A stretch of DNA of 8,808 bases from Clostridiaceae bacterium (GTDB taxonomy: Bacteria > Bacillota > Clostridia > Oscillospirales > Butyricicoccaceae): contig JAGZOP010000070.1 in the NCBI GenBank assembly GCA_018383195.1, forward strand, positions 1-8,808, in the 5' to 3' direction. Shown here piece by piece: positions 1 through 5,354 of the stretch (positions are counted from its first letter, which is position 1; every line of letters starts with the position of its first letter). Below the pieces are notes generated by a model. That model did not search any database. It was not told the origin of the DNA and was given only the letters and a program-made list of their open reading frames with translations. The translations under genes and the position numbers were made by a program.

Positions 1-297
1 TTCGATGGCTATAAGGCGGCCCGGTATAGCAGAAAATATCTGGCCCAGCATGAAGCGGAGCTGGCCGCATACCGGGCGGCGAAAGCTGCCATGAATGATC
101 TTTTAGGCGGGGCGAAGCTCCCAAAAATGGACACGCTGAAAAAGGAGCGCCGGGAGCTCTCCGAAAAGAAAAAGGCCCTCTATGCCGAGTACCGCAAAGC
201 CCAGGCGGATATGCGGCAGGCCGTTGCGGTCAAGGCAAACATTGATTATCTGCTCGGTCATACGGACGGGCGGGAAAATAAGGCCCAGGAGCGTTAG
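1..297 (+). CDS. Relaxase/mobilization protein, C-terminal fragment (cut by window edge)
   Basis: Frame 1 is open from the first base to a TAG at 295-297, giving 98 residues of a C-terminus; the nuclease domain lies to the left of the window. The visible part is highly charged and almost certainly helical or coiled-coil, rich in Lys, Arg, Glu and Ala (for example KKERRELSEKKKALYAEYRK), and ends in NIDYLLGHTDGRENKAQER. From memory this resembles the tail of VirD2-like relaxases of Tn1549-type elements, where the relaxase nicks oriT and leads the strand into the recipient. No catalytic residue is visible, so the call rests on the tail and on the neighbours. The first methionine in view (position 91) is internal, not a start. 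Confidence 0.7.
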   Translation, partial: FDGYKAARYSRKYLAQHEAELAAYRAAKAAMNDLLGGAKLPKMDTLKKERRELSEKKKALYAEYRKAQADMRQAVAVKANIDYLLGHTDGRENKAQER

Positions 298-482
298 CCC
301 GGGCCGCATCCAACAGGCGCTTGCGCCGGGACTTTGGGACAATTTGTCCCGAAGTCCAGCGGGTTTGGGGAGCTCCCCAACAAGCATTTTTGCGGGCCTG
401 CGGCCTGCAAAAATTTCGGAGTGTGGCCACACCCGAATTGCTTGCCGTTTGTGCGCTCCCCTAAAAATAAAGCAAAGCACTA
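298..482. other. Non-coding stretch with five near-adjacent palindromes
   Basis: Between the relaxase stop and the cargo promoter lie five inverted repeats: 316-327 (GGCGC-TT-GCGCC), 329-357 (13-base arms around ATT, one G-T pair), 365-380 (a perfect 16-base palindrome centred on GAGCTC), 386-414 (13-base arms around TGC, one G-T pair) and 421-432 (GTGTGGCCACAC, perfect). Gaps between them are only 1 to 7 bases. The G-T pairs in the second and fourth repeats form G-U in plus-strand RNA but A-C mismatches in minus-strand RNA, which favours folding of the relaxase transcript. No ORF with a ribosome site is present. It could be a 3' UTR that insulates the cargo, or a single-strand DNA signal. 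Confidence 0.7.
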
Positions 483-511
483 TTGACCGTTTCGGTTATT
501 TATGCTATACT
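483..511 (+). promoter_or_regulatory. Sigma70-type promoter of the TetR-ABC operon
   Basis: TTGACC at 483-488 and TATACT at 506-511 are separated by 17 bases, a near-consensus promoter. Transcription would start near 518-520, about 35 bases before the TetR start codon. Operator-like palindromes overlap the -35/spacer and the start region. Confidence 0.85.
486..499 (+). promoter_or_regulatory. TetR operator half 1 (overlaps -35 and spacer)
   Basis: ACCGTTTCGGTTAT contains the palindrome ACCG-TTT-CGGT. Its exact reverse complement occurs at 520-533. It lies across the end of the -35 box and the spacer, where a bound repressor would block RNA polymerase. Assigning it to the TetR protein encoded just downstream is inference from position. 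Confidence 0.7.
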
Positions 512-519
512 GTTCAATG

Positions 520-536
520 ATAACCGAAACGGTTAT
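520..536 (+). promoter_or_regulatory. TetR operator half 2 (at the transcription start)
   Basis: A perfect 17-base palindrome, ATAACCG-AAA-CGGTTAT, covers the predicted transcription start. It shares the ACCGTTTCGGT core of the upstream site, with centres 37 bases apart. Two sites bracketing the -10 box suit binding of two TetR dimers and autorepression. Confidence 0.75.
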
Positions 537-554
537 TCAGAGAGGGGTAATACG

Positions 555-1160
555 ATGGAAAAATTTCTTGCTCTATCAATCAAAAAGCAGGATACCATAC
601 GCAATGCGGCTCTGGCCTGTTTCGCAAAACATGGATATGAAAAAGCATCAATCAATGATATTGCGGTAGCGGCAGGTATCTCAAAGGCGTCTATCTTTCA
701 GTATTTTGGGAATAAACAGGCACTCTACCAATATTTATTTGATTACTGCGCTGCCCAAATGAAACAAGCATATAACACGAGCGCATTGGAGGAAACCACA
801 GATTTCTTTGACCGTGTATGGGAAGCCAGCGTTATGAAAGTGGAAAACTTGAAAAAGCACCCGCATATTGCATCGTTTATTGCAAGCGTGGCCGCAGAAC
901 CAATGCCGGAATTGAAAGGTGCCATATTTTCGGAAACAAACGAAAAATACATTGCATCGCTCGTTCTGCATGAGCAGGATTATAAAAAATTCAGACACCC
1001 GGAGGATGCAGAATTAGTATTTCAGATGCTTAGGATGCTTGGAAAGGGTATGTCCGTTCAGTTGGAAAATGGAACGGATTATGACGGCATAATGAAAGAG
1101 TTTCGAGAAATCTTAAATATGTTAAAACACAACTTTTACAAGGAGGAATATCTGCTATGA
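555..1160 (+). CDS. TetR/AcrR-family transcriptional regulator
   Basis: A 201-residue protein, a usual TetR-family length. Residues 14-60 carry the family DNA-binding domain: TIRNAALACFAKHGYEKASI, then the helix-turn-helix SINDIAVAAGISKASIFQYF at about 32-51, followed by the typical NKQALYQYLF. The C-terminal part is helical with no ligand-pocket signature I recognise, so the inducer is unknown. I chose ATG 555 because AGAGGGG lies 7 bases upstream and the domain starts properly there; the frame is open further up to 483 but that would run through the promoter. The stop overlaps the ABC ATPase start (ATGA), so regulator and transporter are translationally coupled. It most likely represses its own operon through the two palindromes at 486-536. 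Confidence 0.92.
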   Translation: MEKFLALSIKKQDTIRNAALACFAKHGYEKASINDIAVAAGISKASIFQYFGNKQALYQYLFDYCAAQMKQAYNTSALEETTDFFDRVWEASVMKVENLKKHPHIASFIASVAAEPMPELKGAIFSETNEKYIASLVLHEQDYKKFRHPEDAELVFQMLRMLGKGMSVQLENGTDYDGIMKEFREILNMLKHNFYKEEYLL

Positions 1161-2044
1161 GTGAACCTGTGATTGCCCTAAACAAGCTCACCAAAAGCTA
1201 TGGAAAGCACCGTGGAATTGAGGAAATCAGCTTTACGGTCGAGCGCGGTGAGATTTTCGGCTTTATCGGCCCTAACGGGGCGGGAAAGTCCACCACCATC
1301 CGTACCTTGATGGGACTGTTGAAGCCCACCGGAGGAACCGCTTCTGTCTTTGGACTGGACTGTGGGCGGCAGGCATCTGAGATCGCAAAGGATGTGGGGT
1401 ATCTCCCCAGCGAAAACTGTTACTACAACAGCATGAAAGTCAAAGAGATGCTTCTTTATACGGCGGAACTCTATGGAGTGGCCGGTCATAACAGGATGGA
1501 AGCATTGGCGGAACGGCTGAATTTGGATTTGTCCAGGAGGATCGGCGACCTGTCTTTGGGCAACAAAAAGAAAGTCGGCATCGTTTCGGCTTTGCTACCC
1601 TCCCCAAAGTTACTTATCATGGACGAGCCCACCAGCGGTCTTGACCCGCTGATCCAGCAGACCTTTTATGACCTGTTAAAAGAAGAAAATGAACGCGGTA
1701 CGACGATTTTCCTGTCGTCCCATGTTCTGAGCGAGGTACAGAGGCTTTGTGACCGTGTAGCCATTCTGCGGGAGGGGAAGCTGGTCGGCGTTCAATCCAT
1801 GAAGGAACTGCGGGGAAACGGCTACAAGAAAATCTCGTTGACAGCAAAAAACGCCATTCCAGAGGATTTATTTTCTATTCCCGGTACGGCTAATTTGGAG
1901 TGGGATAAGAGCAAAACTTCTGTATCCTTCATGTTTAGTGGAACCGTTATGACAATTATGAACCAGCTCCATCGGTTGGAGCTGGAGGACATTTTAATCG
2001 AGGAACCATCATTGGAAGAAATATTCCTCCACTACTACGAATAG
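1157..2044 (+). CDS. ABC transporter ATP-binding protein
   Basis: A 295-residue cytoplasmic ATPase that would power the two membrane proteins encoded next. Visible motifs in order: Walker A GPNGAGKST (38-46), signature LSLGNKKKV (132-140, the form common in ABC-2 type exporters), Walker B LLIMDEP (152-158) with catalytic Glu157, D-loop SGLD (160-163) and H-loop His189 in SSHVLSEVQ. The Q-loop region reads GYLPSEN, with Ser where many relatives have Gln or Glu. The C-terminal 80 or so residues form the extra domain seen in drug and lantibiotic exporters and end in EEPSLEEIFLHYYE, typical of this subfamily. AAGGAGGA at 1140-1147 precedes ATG 1157. The substrate cannot be inferred. Confidence 0.95.
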   Translation: MSEPVIALNKLTKSYGKHRGIEEISFTVERGEIFGFIGPNGAGKSTTIRTLMGLLKPTGGTASVFGLDCGRQASEIAKDVGYLPSENCYYNSMKVKEMLLYTAELYGVAGHNRMEALAERLNLDLSRRIGDLSLGNKKKVGIVSALLPSPKLLIMDEPTSGLDPLIQQTFYDLLKEENERGTTIFLSSHVLSEVQRLCDRVAILREGKLVGVQSMKELRGNGYKKISLTAKNAIPEDLFSIPGTANLEWDKSKTSVSFMFSGTVMTIMNQLHRLELEDILIEEPSLEEIFLHYYE

Positions 2045-2054
2045 GAGGCTCGTC

Positions 2055-2846
2055 ATGCAGATTTTTCGATTTGAATGGAAACGAAAACGAAAATATATTC
2101 TGATTTGGGCCGCAACTCTTGCGGTCTGTATCTTCTCCATGACGCCAGTGTATTATGGCATGATTGAAACGGTGGAAACTTTGCCTGTGGAATTTACACA
2201 GGGAGGCTTTTTTGAAACGGTTGGTATTTCTCTGGAGCTATTGATGGAGCCACTTGGTATGTACTCGTTCCTCACAGGCTTTTTTATGGTTGCAGGGGGG
2301 ATTTTCGGGATGCACTTGGGGCTGTCGTTACATACAGAAGAGTGTACGGGAAATACGGCTGAATACTTATACACAAAGCCTTGTGGACGGAAACAGATTT
2401 ATATGGGAAAGCTGCTATGTGCGCTTGCCGGAATATGTGTAACAGGGATTTTTTATCTGGCGACTTCATTTCTAACGATGACTCTGTTCCGTTTCGGATT
2501 TCCCATTGGGGAATTTTTCTTGGTGGCAGGTTCGTTTATTCTCATCTCCCTCTTTTTTGCACTATTGGGACTGATGGTTGGAATATTTCACCCCAATAAT
2601 CGTTCCCCACTTCTGACAGCCGGATTGGTTGTGTTTGTGGAATATTGTATCACTTCTTTTTCGAGGACTGTCAATATCCGGGCAATCGGCTTTTTATCGC
2701 CGTTTTCCTTTTTCAGTCCAGCGGAAATCCACAATGCTGGAACTTATTCATGGGACTATATGCTCTGGTATCTGCTCCTGCTGTTTGGGTTTGCGCTGCT
2801 GGCATACTGGAAAATCTTGAAGCGGGATATTGCGATGGCTGTGTAA
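2055..2846 (+). CDS. ABC-2 type permease, first of two
   Basis: A 263-residue integral membrane protein with about six hydrophobic segments (near residues 13-37, 64-92, 118-146, 154-180, 187-208 and 233-255). It starts with a short cytoplasmic MQIFRFEWKRKRK, as usual in ABC-2 permeases. After the second membrane pair it carries TGNTAEYLYTKPCGRKQIYMGK; the second permease has the closely related GTAEYLFTKPVGRNKVVCAK at the same place, so the two are paralogues and probably form a heterodimer with two copies of the ATPase. AGGAGG lies about 8 bases before ATG 2055, and only 10 bases separate it from the ATPase gene. Export is likely but the substrate is unknown. Confidence 0.88.
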   Translation: MQIFRFEWKRKRKYILIWAATLAVCIFSMTPVYYGMIETVETLPVEFTQGGFFETVGISLELLMEPLGMYSFLTGFFMVAGGIFGMHLGLSLHTEECTGNTAEYLYTKPCGRKQIYMGKLLCALAGICVTGIFYLATSFLTMTLFRFGFPIGEFFLVAGSFILISLFFALLGLMVGIFHPNNRSPLLTAGLVVFVEYCITSFSRTVNIRAIGFLSPFSFFSPAEIHNAGTYSWDYMLWYLLLLFGFALLAYWKILKRDIAMAV

Positions 2847-2858
2847 AGGAGGAAACGA

Positions 2859-3644
2859 ATGAAGGCGTTAGTGAAAAACGAGCTGCGCTTAACAAGAAAA
2901 CTACTGCTGATCTGGATGGGAATTGTCTTGATTTTGTGTGGCTTCGCTTACTTTGAGTATTTGTCACTAAAGGAAAGCCTCAATGAGCTGACAGGGCTAA
3001 TATCGAATTTTCCGAAAATTCTGAAAGCTATGTTTGGTGTGAGCGGTGATCTGACTTCTGCTTTGGGCTGGTATGGCTGTATGTATTATTGGGTCACGAT
3101 GCTAACCAACAGCTATGCGGTCTATCTCGGTGTTTCGTGTGTAGCGAAAGAACAGGCGCAGGGAACGGCAGAATATCTATTTACAAAACCAGTGGGTCGC
3201 AACAAGGTTGTCTGTGCCAAAGCAGTTGCCTGTGTATGTAATTTGCTTGCACTTGCGGTATTCAGCGGGTTATGTAATTATTTTACCGCCATTTTACCGC
3301 TAGGCGGTTTAGAGCAAAGAAACGCTGCTTTTACCACCACATTGGGCCTGTTTTTGACAGGGTTGACTTTGTTTGCAATCACGCTTCTGGCCTCCAGCCT
3401 GACGAGAACCTATAAAGGGGCTGTTCGGATAGGCGCGGGAATATTATTGCTCTTTTATGGCATCAGCATCACCGCCGAATATCTTGAAGCTCCAATGCTG
3501 TACTGCTTAACGCCATTAAAATTCTTCGATGTTTACACAGTGGCAATAAGTGGAATACAGTTTTCGTTCTTCCTATTGGCTATGATAATTGCGATTGGTT
3601 CTGTTATCACGGCTCAAAGAGTTTGGATGCTCAGAGAAATTTGA
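2859..3644 (+). CDS. ABC-2 type permease, second of two
   Basis: A 261-residue membrane protein with about six hydrophobic segments, opening with MKALVKNELRLTRK and a first segment LLLIWMGIVLILCGFAYF. It shares with its upstream neighbour the cytoplasmic-loop motif GTAEYLFTKPVGR and similar length, which marks them as duplicated partners. AAGGAGG precedes ATG 2859 by 6 bases and the gap to the first permease is 12 bases, so it belongs to the same operon. The stop at 3642-3644 is one base from the next start codon. It is expected to form the membrane channel with the first permease; nothing visible names the cargo. Confidence 0.88.
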   Translation: MKALVKNELRLTRKLLLIWMGIVLILCGFAYFEYLSLKESLNELTGLISNFPKILKAMFGVSGDLTSALGWYGCMYYWVTMLTNSYAVYLGVSCVAKEQAQGTAEYLFTKPVGRNKVVCAKAVACVCNLLALAVFSGLCNYFTAILPLGGLEQRNAAFTTTLGLFLTGLTLFAITLLASSLTRTYKGAVRIGAGILLLFYGISITAEYLEAPMLYCLTPLKFFDVYTVAISGIQFSFFLLAMIIAIGSVITAQRVWMLREI

Positions 3645-3645
3645 A

Positions 3646-3843
3646 ATGAATTATATGGATAGCTTCGAGTGGCTGCTATGTCCAGTCTGTAACAGTAAAA
3701 CTCGTATCAAGTTGCGGTTAGATACTGAACTGAAAAATTTCCCCTTGTTTTGTCCTAAATGCAAACAAGAAACCTTAATTAGTGTAGAAAAATTTAAGAT
3801 TTTAGTTATCACAGAGCCAGACGCACAGACGCAGAGCCGATAA
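3646..3843 (+). CDS. Cysteine-rich KTR-domain zinc-ribbon protein
   Basis: A 65-residue protein with two CxxC knuckles, LCPVC (Cys12, Cys15) and FCPKC (Cys36, Cys39), which should bind one zinc. Directly after the first knuckle is NSKTR, the KTR motif that names this small family, and the tail EPDAQTQSR is typical of members known to me from mobile elements. Its job is not established. ATG 3646 starts one base after the permease stop with only a weak purine run before it, so it is probably translated by reinitiation; ATG 3655 (MDSFEW) is an alternative start giving 62 residues. It is the last gene of the cargo operon and its stop codon lies inside the terminator stem. Confidence 0.85.
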   Translation: MNYMDSFEWLLCPVCNSKTRIKLRLDTELKNFPLFCPKCKQETLISVEKFKILVITEPDAQTQSR

Positions 3844-3878
3844 CACGCAGATTGAAAATGCGGTTATCGGCTTTTTTA
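3835..3878 (+). terminator. Rho-independent terminator of the cargo operon
   Basis: AGCCGATAAC (3835-3844) pairs perfectly with GTTATCGGCT (3863-3872), followed by TTTTTT. The last codons and the TAA stop of the KTR gene form the left arm of the stem. Confidence 0.9.
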
Positions 3879-3916
3879 TTGAAAGGTACGACAACTGCTT
3901 TTTAGGAGGTAATGTC

Positions 3917-4015
3917 GTGTCTCTCTGCTTTGTCCGTCCCCCTAACTTGCCAAAAAAAGCCCAAGCCCAAGACAAGTATATTCTGTTATACAATGCGAAA
4001 TTTGTTGTAATTTAG
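3917..4015 (+). CDS. Possible 32-residue leader peptide
   Basis: A GTG at 3917 lies 7 bases after a perfect AGGAGG and opens a 32-residue frame beginning MSLCFVRPPN and ending in KFVVI before TAG at 4013-4015. An overlapping ATG at 3912 in another frame is only 2 bases from the ribosome site and gives a different 32-residue frame, so the frame is uncertain. The peptide matches no family I know. The ORF lies between two plus-strand terminators, and the second begins 19 bases after its stop, an arrangement like a leader peptide plus attenuator. It could equally be decayed sequence left by cargo exchange. Confidence 0.3.
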   Translation: MSLCFVRPPNLPKKAQAQDKYILLYNAKFVVI

Positions 4016-4033
4016 ATAATCGTCTCACTTTAT

Positions 4034-4070
4034 GCGCTTGCGTGGTATTTTTCCGCGCAGGCGTTTTTTG
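4034..4070 (+). terminator. Plus-strand terminator or attenuator upstream of the sigma-like gene
   Basis: CGCTTGCGTGG (4035-4045) pairs with CCGCGCAGGCG (4053-4063) across a 7-base loop, with two U-G pairs that exist only in plus-strand RNA, followed by TTTTTTG. Being downstream of a small ORF and upstream of a structured leader, it may attenuate readthrough into the sigma-like gene. Confidence 0.7.
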
Positions 4071-4079
4071 TTTGCCCAG

Positions 4080-4184
4080 CTTTGGGACAAGCTGTCCCAA
4101 GGTGCGGGGCGGCTCCCCCGGGTGCCGCTCCCCGCCGCCCTCCATATCGTTTCCCGCAACCCGACCACAAAAACGATATGGAGG
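4080..4184 (+). promoter_or_regulatory. Stacked-hairpin leader; last stem covers the ribosome site of the sigma-like gene
   Basis: Three stems follow each other almost without gaps: 4080-4102 (CTTTGGGACA/TGTCCCAAGG), 4104-4135 (GCGGGGCGGC with a two-base bulge opposite) and 4139-4184. In the last, CCTCCATATCGTTT (4139-4152) pairs perfectly with AAACGATATGGAGG (4171-4184) around an 18-base loop. The GGAGG at 4180-4184 is the ribosome site for ATG 4193, 8 bases downstream, and in this fold it pairs fully with CCTCC. Translation should be low unless the stem is opened. Confidence 0.65.
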
Positions 4185-4192
4185 TACATACA

Positions 4193-4615
4193 ATGACTAT
4201 CATCAACTTGCGCGACTTTTACTACTGGTATACCCAGGACGAATATATGGAAGTTTCTGACGATGTGGCCGAGGCGCTCCGGGCCAGCGTCCGCTATGAG
4301 GCGGCCTACCAGCGGCGGCTCTCCCGCCACAAGGCGCAGTATTCGCTGGACTGTGAGGACGGCATCGAGTATTCCGCCTGCCTGCACGAGCCCACTCCGG
4401 ACGAGGTGCTGGAGCGCAAGGAGCGGTTCTGCCGTCTGTGGAACGCGCTGAACAGCCTGCCCCCGGCCCAGGGCCGCCGGGTGGATGCCTGCGTCATCCT
4501 CGGAAAGAGCTTTTCCGAGGTGGCGCTGGCCGAGGGCGTTGACGAAAGCGCGGTGCGGCGGGCCGTGGAGCGCGGGCTGGAGAACATGAAAAAGTTTTTG
4601 AAAAATTCCCGCTGA
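4193..4615 (+). CDS. Small sigma-70 region-4-like regulator of the conjugative element
   Basis: A 140-residue, GC-rich coding region. The N-terminus MTIINLRDFYYWYTQDEYMEVSDDVAEAL and the middle HKAQYSLDCEDGIEYSA recall small sigma-factor-like proteins of Tn916/Tn1549-type elements (compare Tn916 Orf7). Residues 86-135 form a sigma region-4 type helix-turn-helix: LNSLPPAQGRRVDACVILGK, then FSEVALAEGVDESAVRRAVERGL. It lacks a recognisable region 2, so it may act as a partial sigma factor or activator for transfer or excision genes. I chose ATG 4193 because GGAGG lies 8 bases before it; an in-frame ATG at 4178 overlaps that site and is unlikely. Its leader can hide the ribosome site in a long hairpin. 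Confidence 0.82.
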   Translation: MTIINLRDFYYWYTQDEYMEVSDDVAEALRASVRYEAAYQRRLSRHKAQYSLDCEDGIEYSACLHEPTPDEVLERKERFCRLWNALNSLPPAQGRRVDACVILGKSFSEVALAEGVDESAVRRAVERGLENMKKFLKNSR

Positions 4616-5063
4616 ACCAGTCCGAAAACCATCCAAAAATGTCTCGGTTAATGAGAGGAAGTTTTTTCTTCTCCACAACTGAATAGCGGGCGGCCCCGGG
4701 TGAACGCGGGGAGCCGGGCGGCGGGTGCGCTGTGACTTCTCCCACGGGAGGACGAGCGATCCACACCAACGCCGCAAGTGGGGACTTGCCACCCCACGGC
4801 CACGATCCGCGAGTGGACAGGCTGGCAGCCTGTCCCCCGGAGCTGCCGCACCACCCCAGCAAGGAGCGTCGCGCCGAGTATAGCTGTCTTATGACGGGCC
4901 AAGAAAATGAGCGCGGCGCTCCTTATTCTAACTTCGAGACAAATTGTCCCAATGTGGAGAAAGGCAAAAGGGCGACACCCAATCGCGGGTGCCGCCTTTT
5001 CGTGTTTCCCCAACAGACAACGGGGATCAATCAGTTCTACGCCATTTGTGAAGGAGGTCATCT
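4616..5063. other. GC-rich, hairpin-rich non-coding region
   Basis: No ORF with a credible start and ribosome site is seen. Notable inverted repeats: GCAAGT-GGGG-ACTTGC near 4775-4790, which competes with an overlapping GTGGGG/CCCCAC pairing; 4815-4835, a perfect 9-base stem (GGACAGGCT/AGCCTGTCC) with a GGC loop; GAGCGC-G-GCGCTC at 4909-4921; an imperfect GAGACA-AAT-TGTCCC palindrome at 4931-4955; and a long stem at 4966-5000. Such density suggests structured RNA or DNA-protein sites, for example recombinase accessory sites or a long leader for the genes that follow. Confidence 0.5.
4966..5000 (+). terminator. Stem-loop, possible terminator upstream of the small TnpW-like gene
   Basis: AAAAGGGCGACACCC (4966-4980) pairs with GGGTGCCGCCTTTT (4987-5000) across AATCGC with one bulge. 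The run of T is part of the stem and is followed by CGTGTTTCCCC, so it is a poor classical terminator and may be a leader structure instead. Confidence 0.4.
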
Positions 5064-5282
5064 ATGGAGCGCACAAGAGAATTAACCACTTTCGCCATTG
5101 ACGGTTATCAAATATCCGCTACCTTTGCCGATAGCAGAAACACAACGGCCCTCGGCCATGTGAAACAGATTTTGCTATCCTCTTTTGCCAACAATGCCGC
5201 CAAGCATACCCACGGCGACATCCTTGCAATCCACCCCAATCGGAGCGATAATAATAGTGGGGGTAGCCCCTATGTACCTTGA
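5064..5282 (+). CDS. Small transposon protein, TnpW-like candidate
   Basis: A 72-residue ORF with a perfect AAGGAGG 6 bases before ATG 5064. Its core reads as a short beta segment, FAIDGYQISATFAD, then an amphipathic helix, ALGHVKQILLSSF; this strand-then-helix layout resembles small TnpW-type proteins next to serine recombinases in clostridial elements. Function of that group is not well defined, and a role in excision or directionality is only a guess. The C-terminal 25 residues (rich in His, Asn and Ser, ending GGSPYVP) look unstructured. It ends 72 bases before the recombinase start and is probably co-transcribed. No separate excisionase with a helix-turn-helix is seen in the window. Confidence 0.6.
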   Translation: MERTRELTTFAIDGYQISATFADSRNTTALGHVKQILLSSFANNAAKHTHGDILAIHPNRSDNNSGGSPYVP

Positions 5283-5354
5283 AAAGTTCATATCTCCCGC
5301 GTATTGATTCGCTCTTTTGGTTTGCCCTTATGACAAATGAAAGGACGGATCAAT

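Larger units (their letters stand above)
3879..4192. other. Region between cargo terminator and sigma-like gene: possible leader unit
   Basis: It holds, in order, a strong ribosome site AGGAGG (3904-3909), a possible 32-codon ORF (3917-4015), a second terminator (4034-4070) and three abutting hairpins (4080-4102, 4104-4135, 4139-4184) that lead into the sigma-like gene. I see no convincing promoter; TATACAAT near 3988-3995 lacks a matching -35 box. Confidence 0.55.

Noticed and set aside
103..480. Minus-strand ORFs over the relaxase tail and palindrome array
   Set aside because: They are antisense to the relaxase frame and cross the five palindromes; no start signals.
3971..4020. AT-rich TATACAAT and GATAAT boxes before the sigma-like gene
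   Set aside because: No -35 box at 16-18 bases from either, so I do not call a promoter here.
4025..4792. Long minus-strand ORF of 255 residues
   Set aside because: It is antisense to the sigma-like gene, whose family match and ribosome site are clear; the Pro/Arg/Gly-rich translation is what GC-rich antisense frames give.
4732..5085. Plus-strand ORF of 117 residues starting with GTG
   Set aside because: No ribosome site, odd composition, and it runs through several hairpins and into the ribosome site and start of the TnpW-like gene.
5260..5271. GGGG-TAG-CCCC hairpin near the end of the TnpW-like gene
   Set aside because: Only four pairs with a tiny loop and inside a coding region; too weak to call a terminator or frameshift signal.
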